Source: Pseudomonas sp. 8Z (GTDB lineage Bacteria > Pseudomonadota > Gammaproteobacteria > Pseudomonadales > Pseudomonadaceae). From it: a DNA stretch of 64,000 nt. The translations under genes and the position numbers were made by a program. The notes below the pieces were generated by a model that ran no database searches, was not told the origin of the DNA, and was given only the letters and a program-made list of their open reading frames with translations. The stretch spans positions 163,680 through 227,679 of the forward strand of contig NZ_LR733827.1 of NCBI RefSeq assembly GCF_902506535.1, written 5' to 3'. Shown one piece after another: positions 17,880 to 27,748 of this stretch (the stretch's first letter is position 1; each line of letters starts with the position of its first letter).

Positions 17880-19244
17880 ATGACTATGTTTAATAAGAAC
17901 CTGATTACGACCCTGTGCAGCCTTGCCCTGCTCACCGGTGGCCTGGCACAGGCCGCCGTTAGCCCTGATCAGGCCGCGCGCCTGAAGACTGACCTGACCC
18001 CCATGGGCGCCGAGCGTGCCGCCAATGCCGACGGCAGCATCCCGGCCTGGGACGGCGGCTACACCCAGGTGCCAGCCGGTTATAAAAGTGGCGACAAGCG
18101 CGCCGACCCTTTTGCTGGCGAGAAGCCGCTGTACAGCATCAGCGCCGCCAATATGGGCCAGTACGCCGAGCAATTGGCCGAAGGCACTAAGGTGCTGCTG
18201 AACAAGTACCCCGACTACCGCCTGGACGTGTACCCGACCCATCGCAGCGCCGCCGCGCCGCAGTGGGTGTACGACAACACCTTTGCCAACGCCACCCGCG
18301 CCCAGATTGACGTGCCGACCGAGAAGGTCAGTGGTGCCTACGGTGGTATCCCATTCCCGATCCCGCAAAACGGCGCCGAAGTGCTGTGGAACTACCGCCT
18401 ATCCTGGCAGGGCGGTGACACCATTAGCTCGCCGTTCGACACCTGGCTGATGACCGCCGGGGGCAAGAAGGTGCAGGCCACTCGCGCCAAGTTCAGCTAC
18501 CAGTTCCCCTACTACTTCAAGGAGGGCAACCTGGAGAGCTTCGGTGGCAAATATCAGTGGGGCAAGCTGTACACCGAGTTGCCGTCGTCCAAAGCCGGTG
18601 AAGGCCTGATGACCCACTGGGACGTCGACCCCTCCGCCCGTGCTGCCTGGCAATACCTGGTCGGCCAGCGCCGCGTGCGCCGCGCGCCGAATATCGCCTA
18701 CGACACCCCGGATTTCGTCACCTCCGGCGTTGGTCTGTTCGACGAGGCCTTCATGGTGTTCGGCCCAACCGACCGCTACGACCTCAAACTGGTGGGCAAG
18801 AAAGAACTGCTGGTGCCCTACAACAACAACCGTGCCGGCCTGGCCAAGAGCGATGATCTGGTGCAGCCGCGCTTCCTCAACCCGGATCTGGTGCGCTGGG
18901 AGAAGCACCGCGTGTGGGTGGTTGAGGCCACGCTCAAGTCGGGTAAGCGCCACGTCGTACCGCGCCGCACCTACTACGTGGACGAGGACTCCTGGCAGGT
19001 GCTGCTGGTTGATGGCTACGACGCACAAGGTCGCCTGGGCCGCCAGATGTACAGCCTGACCCTGCTGGCGCCGGACATGCCGGCCCTGACTGCGCAAGTG
19101 ATGTGGGGCAGCTACAACCTCGACACCGGGGCTTACTTCCTCAACTCCTCAAGCAACGATCTGAACGAGCAGTACCACACCATCGAGCGGCCTTCTGCCA
19201 CGTTCTTCACCCCTGACGCCATGGCTAACTCCAGCATTCGTTGA
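17880..19244 (+). CDS. DUF1329-family exported lipoprotein-fold partner
   Basis: A 454-residue protein with a signal peptide (about 1-26, ALLTGGLAQA). It has the DUF1329 signatures DLTPMGAERAANADGSIPAW near the N-terminus and YVDEDSWQVLLVDGYDAQGRLGR in the second half. The fold is related to LolA/LolB-type lipoprotein-localisation proteins, suggesting binding of a hydrophobic ligand in the periplasm or at the outer membrane. ATG 17880 and 17886 are both possible starts. It forms the usual pair with the preceding DUF1302 barrel. Confidence 0.85.
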   Translation: MTMFNKNLITTLCSLALLTGGLAQAAVSPDQAARLKTDLTPMGAERAANADGSIPAWDGGYTQVPAGYKSGDKRADPFAGEKPLYSISAANMGQYAEQLAEGTKVLLNKYPDYRLDVYPTHRSAAAPQWVYDNTFANATRAQIDVPTEKVSGAYGGIPFPIPQNGAEVLWNYRLSWQGGDTISSPFDTWLMTAGGKKVQATRAKFSYQFPYYFKEGNLESFGGKYQWGKLYTELPSSKAGEGLMTHWDVDPSARAAWQYLVGQRRVRRAPNIAYDTPDFVTSGVGLFDEAFMVFGPTDRYDLKLVGKKELLVPYNNNRAGLAKSDDLVQPRFLNPDLVRWEKHRVWVVEATLKSGKRHVVPRRTYYVDEDSWQVLLVDGYDAQGRLGRQMYSLTLLAPDMPALTAQVMWGSYNLDTGAYFLNSSSNDLNEQYHTIERPSATFFTPDAMANSSIR

Positions 19245-19297
19245 TTCGAGCGACCGGGGCGGTGCTGCCTGCCGCCCCGGCTTTCGAGGAGGTTTTA

Positions 19298-20359
19298 ATG
19301 AAAGTCTTAGCGAAAGGGCTCAGCGGCCTTGCACTGGTGCTGGCCGGTGTTTTCGCCCTTGGCGTGCAGGCGGCTCCCGCCGTATTGGAGCGCCCAGCCT
19401 TGCTCAGTGCCAAGGCTGAACGCAGCGTGATACTGGATCTGGCGCGTGCCGGGCAGCGCCTGGTTGCGGTTGGCGAGCGCGGCATCATCCTGCTGTCGGA
19501 CGACAACGGCGCGAGCTGGCGCCAGGTTGAGGTGCCGGTCAGCGTCAATCTGACGGCTGTGCAGTTCGTCGATGCGCAGCAGGGCTGGGCGGTCGGCCAT
19601 CTTGGCGTGGTGTTGCACAGCAGCGACGGCGGGGAAACCTGGAGCAAGCAGCTCGATGGTATCCAGGCGGCCAATCTGGTGTTGCAGGCGGCGCAAGCGA
19701 GCGGCGACTCCGCACAAATCCAACAGGCCGAGGCGATGGTGGCCGACGGCCCGGATAAACCCTTTCTCGACCTGTATTTTCAGGATGCGCGCGTCGGCTA
19801 CCTGGTCGGTGCCTACAACCTGATCCTGCGTACCGAGGACGGTGGCCAGACCTGGCAGAGCTGGATGGAGCATCTGGACAACCCGCAGGCGCTCAACCTT
19901 TACGCCATACGTGCCTGGCGCGGCGATCTTTACATCGCTGGCGAACGTGGCCTGTTGCTACGTTCCAGCGATGGCGGCGAACACTTCGCCGCCCTGACAT
20001 CCCCCTACGAGGGCAGCTTCTTCGGCCTGCTCGCGACCCATGATGGCCTGCTGGCCTTTGGGCTGCGCGGCAATGCCTGGTGGTCGAGCGATGGTGGCGA
20101 GTCCTGGCAGGGGCTGGAAACTGGCGTGGAGTCGGCCCTGGCCGCCGCGCTGGAACTGGCCGACGGCCGTTTGCTGTTGGCCGGTCAAGGCGGCGAACTG
20201 CTGATCGCGCAGCCCGGCAGCCTCAGCACACAAAGCGTGCCGCTGCGTTTGGCGCCTGGCCTGTCCAGCGTCGTCCAGGCGGCTGACGGCAGCCTCGCCA
20301 GTGGCGGCCTGAGTGGCATCGCTGCGCGGCAAATCCCTGAACAATCGGCCCAGCGCTGA
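19298..20359 (+). CDS. YCF48/BNR-repeat exported beta-propeller protein
   Basis: A 353-residue protein; ATG 19298 follows a strong GAGGAGG ribosome site. It has a signal peptide (about 1-25, ALGVQAAP). The body carries at least four propeller repeats of the BNR/Asp-box type (SDDNGASW, SSDGGETW, TEDGGQTW, SSDGGESW), as in YCF48/HCF136-like assembly factors. In this gene set it usually sits between DUF1329 and an RND permease, suggesting a periplasmic adaptor or assembly role in an envelope transport complex. Confidence 0.85.
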   Translation: MKVLAKGLSGLALVLAGVFALGVQAAPAVLERPALLSAKAERSVILDLARAGQRLVAVGERGIILLSDDNGASWRQVEVPVSVNLTAVQFVDAQQGWAVGHLGVVLHSSDGGETWSKQLDGIQAANLVLQAAQASGDSAQIQQAEAMVADGPDKPFLDLYFQDARVGYLVGAYNLILRTEDGGQTWQSWMEHLDNPQALNLYAIRAWRGDLYIAGERGLLLRSSDGGEHFAALTSPYEGSFFGLLATHDGLLAFGLRGNAWWSSDGGESWQGLETGVESALAAALELADGRLLLAGQGGELLIAQPGSLSTQSVPLRLAPGLSSVVQAADGSLASGGLSGIAARQIPEQSAQR

Positions 20360-20405
20360 GTGATCCCGTGTCGGCGTGGCATTTGCCGCGCCTGAGGAGT
20401 GCGTA

Positions 20406-22796
20406 GTGAAATTCGAGAATCCTGACGATGCCGTACCGACTGTCGCTGTGCATCGGGATACCTTCGATCCGCGTTCGGGCAATGTCGTCGAGCGCGCCAT
20501 CTTTAATCACCGCCTGCTGGTGGTTGTGCTGTGTCTGGCGCTGACCCTGCTGCTTGGCTGGCAGGCGCGCGGCATCGGCATCAATGCCAGCTTCGAGAAA
20601 ACCATCCCGACTCAGCACCCTTACATCGCCAACTTCCTTGCTCAGCGCAGTGAACTGAGCGGCGTCGGCAACGTGCTGCGCATCGCCGTGGCCACAAAAG
20701 AGGGCGACATCTTCAACGCCGCCTACCTCGACACCCTGGCGCGCCTGAACGATGAGCTGTACCTGCTGCCGGGCGTCGACCGGCCCTATATGAAGTCGCT
20801 GTGGACGCCGACCACGCGCTGGACGGCGGTGACCGAAGAAGGCCTCGACGGCGGCACGGTGATCCCCGATGGCTACGACGGCTCGCCCGCCAGCCTCGAA
20901 GAAGTGCGTGCCAACGTCGCCCGTTCCGGGGAGATTGGCCAACTGGTGGCCGGCGACATGCATTCGAGCGTGATCTTCCTGCCGCTGCTCGACCGCAACC
21001 CGCAAACTGGCGAAGCGCTGGACTACGCCGCGCTGTCGCAGCAACTGGAAGCGCTGCGCAGCAAGTACCAGGCCGAAGGCGTAAGCATCCACATCACCGG
21101 CTTCTCGAAGATCGTCGGCGATCTGCTGGAAGGCCTGGGGCAGATCGCGCTGTTCTTCGTCATCGCCGTACTGATCAGCGTGACCATGCTGCTGGCCTAC
21201 ACACGCTGCCTGCGCAGCACTTTCGCCGTAGTCGCCTGCTCGCTGGTGGGTGTGCTCTGGCAGGTCGGGTTGCTGGCGTCGTTGGGTTACGCGCTCGACC
21301 CGTACTCGATTCTGGTGCCGTTTCTGGTGTTCGCCATCGGCATGAGCCACGGCTCGCAGAAGATGAACGGCATCATGCAGGACATCGGCCGCGGCCTGTC
21401 GAACCTGGCCGCTGCACGCATGACCTTTCGCCGCCTGTTCCTCGCCGGGCTGACCGCGCTGATCAGCGATGCGGTGGGTTTTGCCGTGCTCTGGGTGATT
21501 GACATTCAGGTCATCCGCGACCTGGCCATCACCGCCAGCATCGGCGTGGCCGTGCTGGTGCTGACCAATCTGGTGCTGCTGCCGGTACTGCTCAGTTACA
21601 CCGGCGTTAGCGCCAAGGCGGCGCAGCGCAGCCTGCGTGACCAACAGGCCGGGCACGAACGCCATCCGCTGTGGACCAGCCTGTCGCGCTTCGCCACGCC
21701 GCGTCGTGCCGTGGCTGCGCTGCTGGTCGGCGCCTTGCTGGCAGTAGGCGGCAAGCTGGTTGGCAGTCATCTGCAGATCGGCGATCTGGACCCCGGCGCG
21801 CCGGAGCTGCGCGCCGACTCGCGCTACAACCGCGATGCGGCCTTCATGAACGCGCACTACGCGGCCAGCTCGGACATCTTCGTGATCATGGTGCGTACCC
21901 CCGAGGATCAGTGCACGCGTTACAACACCCTGGCAGCGGTGGATGAGCTGGCCTGGCGCCTGGAGCAACTGCCGGGCGTGGAGGCCACCAACTCCATGGC
22001 CAGCCTGAGCAAGATGGCCAGCGCCGGTTACAACGAGGGCAACCTCAAGTGGTACGAGCTGGTGCCCAACGAAGGTGCCCTGGGCGCCGTGCAAACGCGC
22101 GCCCCGCGTGAACTGTTCAACCAGGGCTGCTCGCTGCTGTCGCTGTACGTCTACCTGGCCGACCACAAGGCCGCGACCCTGTCGCGGGTGGTGGCCGAGA
22201 GCGAGGCCTTCATCGCCCAGCAGTCGCTGCCTGAGGTGAAATTCATGCTCGCCGCCGGCAGCGCCGGTATCGAAGCGGCCACCAATATCGTGGTCGAAAA
22301 GGCCATGCACGAGATGCTCTATTGGGTCTACGGCGCGGTCATCCTGCTGTGCTGGATGACCTTCCGCAACTGGCGCGCGGTGCTCGCCGCGATCCTGCCG
22401 CTGATGCTCACCTCGGTACTGGCCGAAGCACTGATGGTGGCCTTGGGCATGGGCGTGAAGGTGGCCACGCTGCCGGTGATCGCCCTCGGCGTGGGCATCG
22501 GCATCGACTACGCGTTGTATGTGCTCAGCGTGTTGCTGGCGCGCATGAAGGCCGGCGACAGCCTGGTCGATGCCTACTACGGCGCGCTGCTGGCCACCGG
22601 CAAGGTGGTGCTGCTGACCGGCCTGACCCTGGCCATCGCCGTGGCCACCTGGGTGTTCTCGCCGATCAAGTTCCAGGCCGACATGGGCATCCTGCTGGCC
22701 TTCATGTTCCTGGTGAACATGCTCGGCGCGCTGATCCTGCTGCCGGCCCTGGCCTGGCTGCTGCTGCCGCGCGGCAGTCGCAAGGCGGCTGACTGA
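20406..22796 (+). CDS. RND/MMPL-family inner membrane transporter
   Basis: A 796-residue permease starting at GTG 20406 after GAGGAG. The layout is a TM1 near residue 37-57, a periplasmic domain, five membrane segments (about 235-400), then a repeat of the same plan from TM7 near 430. The second bundle contains VIALGVGIGIDYALYVLS, typical of MMPL/HpnN-type RND proteins. It lacks an adaptor and outer-membrane channel gene nearby, so it probably moves hydrophobic molecules together with the DUF1302/DUF1329/YCF48 proteins. Direction (uptake or export) is not evident. Confidence 0.85.
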   Translation: MKFENPDDAVPTVAVHRDTFDPRSGNVVERAIFNHRLLVVVLCLALTLLLGWQARGIGINASFEKTIPTQHPYIANFLAQRSELSGVGNVLRIAVATKEGDIFNAAYLDTLARLNDELYLLPGVDRPYMKSLWTPTTRWTAVTEEGLDGGTVIPDGYDGSPASLEEVRANVARSGEIGQLVAGDMHSSVIFLPLLDRNPQTGEALDYAALSQQLEALRSKYQAEGVSIHITGFSKIVGDLLEGLGQIALFFVIAVLISVTMLLAYTRCLRSTFAVVACSLVGVLWQVGLLASLGYALDPYSILVPFLVFAIGMSHGSQKMNGIMQDIGRGLSNLAAARMTFRRLFLAGLTALISDAVGFAVLWVIDIQVIRDLAITASIGVAVLVLTNLVLLPVLLSYTGVSAKAAQRSLRDQQAGHERHPLWTSLSRFATPRRAVAALLVGALLAVGGKLVGSHLQIGDLDPGAPELRADSRYNRDAAFMNAHYAASSDIFVIMVRTPEDQCTRYNTLAAVDELAWRLEQLPGVEATNSMASLSKMASAGYNEGNLKWYELVPNEGALGAVQTRAPRELFNQGCSLLSLYVYLADHKAATLSRVVAESEAFIAQQSLPEVKFMLAAGSAGIEAATNIVVEKAMHEMLYWVYGAVILLCWMTFRNWRAVLAAILPLMLTSVLAEALMVALGMGVKVATLPVIALGVGIGIDYALYVLSVLLARMKAGDSLVDAYYGALLATGKVVLLTGLTLAIAVATWVFSPIKFQADMGILLAFMFLVNMLGALILLPALAWLLLPRGSRKAAD

Positions 22797-23518
22797 TGAC
22801 GCGGCTGGCTCTGACCTTGGTGCTGTGCTGCCTGGCTCCGCTGAGCTGGGCGCAACCCTCGCTACGCACCCAGGCGGTACTGCTGACGGCCAATGCGTTG
22901 GTGTACTACAACCCTGACCCGCAAGCGCAACCGGATGAACGCCATTTGGCGCGTATGCAACAGGCTGGCACAAGCATGCGTGAGCAACTTGCCGTGCAGC
23001 CTTGGCCAGAGCCGTTGCGTCAGGCCGTTGATGAGCTGCTGGCGCGCCAGGCGCAACTGGCCAGCGTGCCTCGCCAGCAGGCGCCGCGTTACCCACAACT
23101 GCTGGTGGGCTTGCTTGATGCGCGGCTAAAACTGGAGGCGCAGTTGCGCCAACAGGTGCCCGCAGCGGAGCAATCGCAGCAGGTGCAACAGCGCCTGAGT
23201 CAAGCCATCGGTGAACTGCTGATCAACGCCATGGCGCGCCATGCCAGGGTGCTGGGCGCGCACTCGTTGAACCTCGACCAAGACGGCTTCAATGCGTTGG
23301 ATCGGCAGATCGAGACGGATTTCACCGTCTTGGTCGACCTGTTACCGGCGCAGGCCGAGGTGTTGCACAAGCAGCATCGGGTCTATCGCTTTGCTCGCCA
23401 GCGCTTGCTCGAAGCCGCCTCTGGCCAGGCCGATGGCAGCCTGGAGCGCTATATCGGCGGGGTGTTGCTGAGCCTCGACAATTTGCTTGATGACCCTCTG
23501 TCCAATCCACTGTCATGA
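22796..23518 (+). CDS. Exported alpha-helical protein of unknown function
   Basis: A 240-residue protein whose ATG shares its A with the TGA stop of the transporter, so translation is coupled. A signal peptide (1-19, LAPLSWA) leads to an entirely helical, glutamine- and leucine-rich mature domain with no cysteines and no recognised motif. Position at the end of the envelope gene set suggests a periplasmic helper of the RND transporter. I do not recognise a family. Confidence 0.7.
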   Translation: MTRLALTLVLCCLAPLSWAQPSLRTQAVLLTANALVYYNPDPQAQPDERHLARMQQAGTSMREQLAVQPWPEPLRQAVDELLARQAQLASVPRQQAPRYPQLLVGLLDARLKLEAQLRQQVPAAEQSQQVQQRLSQAIGELLINAMARHARVLGAHSLNLDQDGFNALDRQIETDFTVLVDLLPAQAEVLHKQHRVYRFARQRLLEAASGQADGSLERYIGGVLLSLDNLLDDPLSNPLS

Positions 23519-23528
23519 GAACTCTGCG

Positions 23529-24449
23529 ATGAAACTCGTGCAAACCCTCGCCGCCAAATTGCTTCGCGCGTTCGCCAAACGGATGAAGTCGAGCTTCGTG
23601 TATGCCAGTGCCGACTATCCGCTGCAGGCGCGCCAGACTCGTTATATCGACACCCCGCAGGGGCGCGCTCGTGCGCTGTTCTATTGGCCGCTGAGCGGAT
23701 GTAAGCAACCGCGACCGGTCTACCTGAACCTGCACGGTGGCGGCTTCGTAGCGGGCGTGCCGGAGCACGATGACAGCTACTGCCAGCGCCTGGCGCACAA
23801 CCTGGGCTGCCTGGTGGTCAACCTCGACTACGTGCTGGCGCCCGAGCATCCCTTTCCGGCGGGGCTTAACCAGTGTTTCGCGGTGCTGGAGTGGCTGGCG
23901 GACAACGCCACTGAGCTGGGCATTGACCCCTGGCGCATGGCTGTTGGCGGGCACAGTGCCGGCGGCAACCTGACCGCTGGCGTTGCCGCCCTGGCGCGCA
24001 ATCATCAGCGTCTGCGCGTGGTGCATCAGGTGATCGACTACGCCGCGCTGGATCTGGCCGCGCCTGCTGAGAGCAAGACATCACCGCTGGACAAACCGCT
24101 GCTGGCCCCCGGTCTGATGAAGTTCTTCATGAGCTGCTATTTCTCCGACCCGGCGCAGGCACGCGACCCGTTGGCTTCACCCGCATTGGCCTCGGTCGAG
24201 CAATTGCGCGGACTGCCGCCTGCCACGCTGATTACCGCCGAGTACGACGTCTTACTGGCGGAAGGCCAAGCCTATGCCGCCAAGCTGCGCGAGGCCGGTG
24301 TTGCTGTGCAGGAGCGCATGTTTGTCGGCTGTGACCATATGTTCACCCACCTGGGCCCGGACGACAGCGCCGAGCAGGCCTGGCAACTGATCGAAGACAG
24401 CCTGCGCAGCGCCTTCGCCGAGTCGCGGCCTGCCATGGCAGGGGCGTGA
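23529..24449 (+). CDS. Alpha/beta hydrolase (hormone-sensitive-lipase family esterase)
   Basis: A 306-residue enzyme from ATG 23529, 10 bases after the previous gene. The family IV oxyanion motif HGGGF (in [10 protein letters not shown]), the nucleophile elbow GHSAGG, the acid in [11 protein letters not shown] and the histidine in GCDHMF complete the catalytic set. No signal peptide is clear. It may hydrolyse esters of aromatic acids or alcohols feeding the CalA/aldehyde dehydrogenase steps; the substrate is inferred only from its neighbours. Confidence 0.85.
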   Translation: MKLVQTLAAKLLRAFAKRMKSSFVYASADYPLQARQTRYIDTPQGRARALFYWPLSGCKQPRPVYLNLHGGGFVAGVPEHDDSYCQRLAHNLGCLVVNLDYVLAPEHPFPAGLNQCFAVLEWLADNATELGIDPWRMAVGGHSAGGNLTAGVAALARNHQRLRVVHQVIDYAALDLAAPAESKTSPLDKPLLAPGLMKFFMSCYFSDPAQARDPLASPALASVEQLRGLPPATLITAEYDVLLAEGQAYAAKLREAGVAVQERMFVGCDHMFTHLGPDDSAEQAWQLIEDSLRSAFAESRPAMAGA

Positions 24450-24501
24450 TCGCCAGGCAAACGCGGCCTGTGCGCGCATTTGGATGCTGAGGACAATCGG
24501 G

Positions 24502-26457
24502 ATGTTGAGGCAAATCGGTCGGCGCTTCGTCGACTGCTCGGTAGGGCAAAAACTCGTAGTCGGCTTTGGCCTGGTTTCCTTGCTCGCGGTATTGGCCATC
24601 GCCCTGGGGCTGCATGCCACGGCGTCACTGCTGAAGCAGAGCGGTGAAGTTGGCGAGCAAGTGGCGATCGATCAACTGGTGTTGCACATGCATGCCGCGC
24701 AGAAGGCTTATGCGCTGCAGCCTGAGCCTGCGCGCTTAGCTGAGGTCGAGCGCCTGATAGAGGATGTGCAGGCGCGCTTGTCTGCCCATTCGGGCGAGCC
24801 AGCGTCGCCGCTCAATGAACTATCGCGGCAACTGCGCGCAGCGCTTGACGGCTATCGCACGCAGTTTGAGGGCTTTATCAGCAGCCAGCGCGAGGCACGC
24901 GAGGCGCAGGCGCAGATGGAGCAACAGGCTGACGAAGCGCGCCTGCAATTCGAGGCCGTGCAGATGGACATGCTCGATCAGGTACGCGGCGCCTTGGACG
25001 GCGGCGTGCTGCTTGATGCCGACCCGCTGAGCCTGGCCGAGCAGGCCTCGACCTTGCTGCGTGAGCTGCTGGTGGCGCGCAGCCTGGAATTTGCCTACGT
25101 GCAGAACGCTGAGGCGGCTGTGCAGGCACGCTGGGGCGAGCGGGTGCAGGGCATGGCCACGGCGCTGGAGCTGCTCCACGGGCGCGTCGACCAGAACTCG
25201 GCGCAGAGCCTGGCGGCGGCGTCGCAGGCCTTGCAAGCCTATCGCCAGGCCTTTGAGCGCTACCTGCAGAGTCGCGACCTGAGCAGGCAGGCTGGCGAGC
25301 ACATGGAGCAGCAGGCGCAGGCGCTGATGCAGCCGATCGAGCAGGCTGTCGTCGAAGGGCGTGCGCGTATGCAGGCACACGGCGATAAGGTGATGCTGGA
25401 GCAATTGAGCGGCGCAGCGGTGATCGTGCTGCTGGCGCTGGTGGCATCGCTGACCATTCGTGGGCTGATCCTGACGCCTCTGCGCAGCACCCTACAGCTT
25501 GCCCGGCGCATCGCCGAAGGTGACCTTGGTGCTGTCGACCTGGTCGATACCCGCAAGGATGAACTGGGCCAGTTGATGACCACCATGCAGGCCATGGCCG
25601 CAACGCTGCGGCAACTGGTCATGGGCATGGGCGCTGGCGTTGCCGGCCTGGGGCAAGCCAGCGGCACCTTGGCCGCACTCAGTACGCAGAGCAATGCTAT
25701 TGCCCAACGGCAGAGGCAGGAGACCGAACAAGCGGCCACCGCCATGCATGAGATGGCCGCCACCGTGCAACACGTGGCGCACAATGCCGCGCAGGCATCG
25801 CAGGCCGCTACCCAGGCGCAACAGTGCGCGCACAACGGCGCCCAGGTGAGCCAGCAAGCGAGCCAACAGGTGCAGCACCTGGCCGAGCAGATGAGCCAGT
25901 GCGCGGCCGCGATGGATGACCTGCAGCAGCAGATCGGGCGTATCGATGGCGTGCTGGACGTGATCAGTGCCATTGCCGAGCAAACCAATCTGCTGGCGCT
26001 CAACGCCGCCATCGAAGCCGCCAGGGCCGGACAACAGGGCCGTGGCTTCGCCGTGGTCGCCGATGAGGTGCGGGCCTTGGCCTCACGCACCCAGGCCTCG
26101 ACGCGCGAGATCGCGGCACTGATTCACGCTTTGCAGCAGGGCTCCAGGCAGAGTCAGGCGCAGATGCATGATTGCCGTGACTTGAGTGAACAGGCCGCCG
26201 CATGGGCTCAGCAGGCGGGCGTTGCCTTGGCCGATATCACCGCAGCGGTGGCGCTCAGCGAACAGATGAACCAGCAAATCGCCGCCAGTGCCGAGCAGCA
26301 GAGTAGTGTGGCCGATGAGGTAAGCCGCAATGTCAGCCAGATTCGCCATGATGCCGAGCGCGCCGCACAGGCCAATCAGCAGACGCTGAGCGCCAGCCAG
26401 GCACTGGCCACACTGGAGCAGCAACTGCGCCAGGCCATCGCCGGTTTGCGCACCTGA
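24502..26457 (+). CDS. Methyl-accepting chemotaxis protein
   Basis: A 651-residue chemoreceptor; ATG 24502 is used because GAGGA lies 8-10 bases before it (24484 is an alternative). TM1 at about 18-38, a large all-helical periplasmic domain (about 40-300, size suggesting a bimodular helical sensor), TM2 at about 303-325 and HAMP are followed by the signalling hairpin. The tip is [34 protein letters not shown] near 493-526. There is no C-terminal CheR-binding pentapeptide. Placement at the end of the aromatic cluster suggests attraction to its substrate. Confidence 0.9.
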   Translation: MLRQIGRRFVDCSVGQKLVVGFGLVSLLAVLAIALGLHATASLLKQSGEVGEQVAIDQLVLHMHAAQKAYALQPEPARLAEVERLIEDVQARLSAHSGEPASPLNELSRQLRAALDGYRTQFEGFISSQREAREAQAQMEQQADEARLQFEAVQMDMLDQVRGALDGGVLLDADPLSLAEQASTLLRELLVARSLEFAYVQNAEAAVQARWGERVQGMATALELLHGRVDQNSAQSLAAASQALQAYRQAFERYLQSRDLSRQAGEHMEQQAQALMQPIEQAVVEGRARMQAHGDKVMLEQLSGAAVIVLLALVASLTIRGLILTPLRSTLQLARRIAEGDLGAVDLVDTRKDELGQLMTTMQAMAATLRQLVMGMGAGVAGLGQASGTLAALSTQSNAIAQRQRQETEQAATAMHEMAATVQHVAHNAAQASQAATQAQQCAHNGAQVSQQASQQVQHLAEQMSQCAAAMDDLQQQIGRIDGVLDVISAIAEQTNLLALNAAIEAARAGQQGRGFAVVADEVRALASRTQASTREIAALIHALQQGSRQSQAQMHDCRDLSEQAAAWAQQAGVALADITAAVALSEQMNQQIAASAEQQSSVADEVSRNVSQIRHDAERAAQANQQTLSASQALATLEQQLRQAIAGLRT

Positions 26458-26797
26458 GGTCGTTGCCTTGGCGAGAGGGGCAGTCTGGAGGAGGGGGCCT
26501 CTAAAAACATAGGCGGGGCAGCCAGCGCAATACCGATGGCTGCCCCACAAAAACAGGCGAAAAACGACTCGGAGTCGCGTTCGACTTTACGCGCTGTAAA
26601 TGAGCATTTTGATGGGGGCGCCTAGCTCGGACTCGCGCACGAGCCTGTTTTTAACGCAGCGATGGTAACGCACGACTGCATGGATGCAGGAGGTAGAGCG
26701 ACGCAGGAAGCCAAAGCCGAGGTAGTTTTTAGAGGTGCTCTGGAGGGTATCCAGATGCTGAGATGACGGCGCCGCATGTTGGGCGCCGTCTCTGCGT
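26458..26797. repeat. Gene-free stretch with MITE-like or REP-like inverted repeats
   Basis: No convincing gene is present. CCTCTAAAAAC (26498-26508) and GTTTTTAGAGG (26725-26735) are a perfect 11-base inverted repeat enclosing about 216 bases. Inside are GGGGCAGCCA/TGGCTGCCCC (26515-26524/26537-26546), the palindrome CGACTCGGAGTCG, and CTGCAT-GG-ATGCAG (26676-26689). Just before vanB's end is GACGGCGCC/GGCGCCGTC (26765-26773/26782-26790), a possible transcription stop without a clear T run. The outer repeat suggests a small non-autonomous mobile or repetitive element. Confidence 0.45.
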
Positions 26798-27748
26798 TTA
26801 CAGATCCACCACCAGACAAGCGCTACGCGAGCGCGAGCAGCAGGGGGTGAACTGGTCGTTGCGGGCTTTTTCCTCGTCGCTCAAAAACAGATCGCGGTGC
26901 TCCGGCTGGCCATCCACCACACGAGTCAGGCAGGTGCCGCAGATGCCCTGGCCGCACGACACCGGAATGTCGAAACCGGCGTCCTCCAGCACCTCCAGCG
27001 CGGTGCGATCTTCCGGCACATGCAGTTCCAGACCTGAACTGGCGATGCGCAGGGTAAAGGCGCCACCGCCGCTCTCAGCCTCCGGCGCGGCGAAGTATTC
27101 GCGGTGCAGGCGTTCCTCTGCCCAGCCCTGAGCGCGGGCAGTGTCCAGCACGTATTCCATGAAACCGTTGGGGCCGCACACATAAAGCTGGCTGTCGGCT
27201 GGCTCGGCGGCGAGCAGGGCGGGCAGGTCGAGCTTTTGCGCCGCCTCGCCATCGTCGCGGTGCAGATGCGTGTGCGCCGCGAAGGGCGCGCCGACCAGGC
27301 GCTCGGCAAAGGCGGCGAGCTTGGCTGAGCGCACACATTGGTGCAGATCGAAGTCCGCACCGATGGCATACAGACGCCAGGCCATCGACAGCAGCGGCGT
27401 GATGCCGATGCCACCGGCCAGCAGCAGGCTGCGCGGCGCCTGCTCATCAAGGGCGAACAGGTTGCGCGGCGCACTGATGCTCAGGCGTTGACCGATGCGC
27501 AGCAACTCGTGCACGGCCTGCGAGCCGCCGCGCGAGGCCGCGTCACGCAAGACGGCGACCCGGTAACGGTGGCGCTCGGCGGGGTCGTTGCACAGCGAAT
27601 ACTGACGGATCAGCCCGTTGGGCAGATGCAGGTCGATATGCGCGCCGGCCTCGAAGGGCGGAAGCGGCGCGCCATCGGCTGCCACCAGCTCCAGGCCGAG
27701 GATGCCCTCGGCCTCCAGGCGCATGGCGCGGATGATGACCTCGATCAT
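26798..27748 (-). CDS. vanB: Vanillate O-demethylase reductase subunit
   Basis: A 316-residue phthalate-dioxygenase-reductase type protein. The FMN site is RQYSLCNDP, the NAD site begins [12 protein letters not shown], and the C-terminal plant-type [2Fe-2S] domain has C265, C270, C273 and C303. It passes electrons from NADH to the Rieske oxygenase VanA. The start overlaps the vanA stop by 4 bases, so the two subunits are translationally coupled. Confidence 0.93.
   Translation of the reverse strand: MIEVIIRAMRLEAEGILGLELVAADGAPLPPFEAGAHIDLHLPNGLIRQYSLCNDPAERHRYRVAVLRDAASRGGSQAVHELLRIGQRLSISAPRNLFALDEQAPRSLLLAGGIGITPLLSMAWRLYAIGADFDLHQCVRSAKLAAFAERLVGAPFAAHTHLHRDDGEAAQKLDLPALLAAEPADSQLYVCGPNGFMEYVLDTARAQGWAEERLHREYFAAPEAESGGGAFTLRIASSGLELHVPEDRTALEVLEDAGFDIPVSCGQGICGTCLTRVVDGQPEHRDLFLSDEEKARNDQFTPCCSRSRSACLVVDL

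Noticed and set aside
20223-23096. Very long open frame (957 codons) on the - strand opposite the RND gene
   Set aside because: It is an antisense shadow caused by high GC and codon bias; its translation is rich in His, Gln, Gly and Arg and resembles no protein. The + strand genes have domains and ribosome sites.
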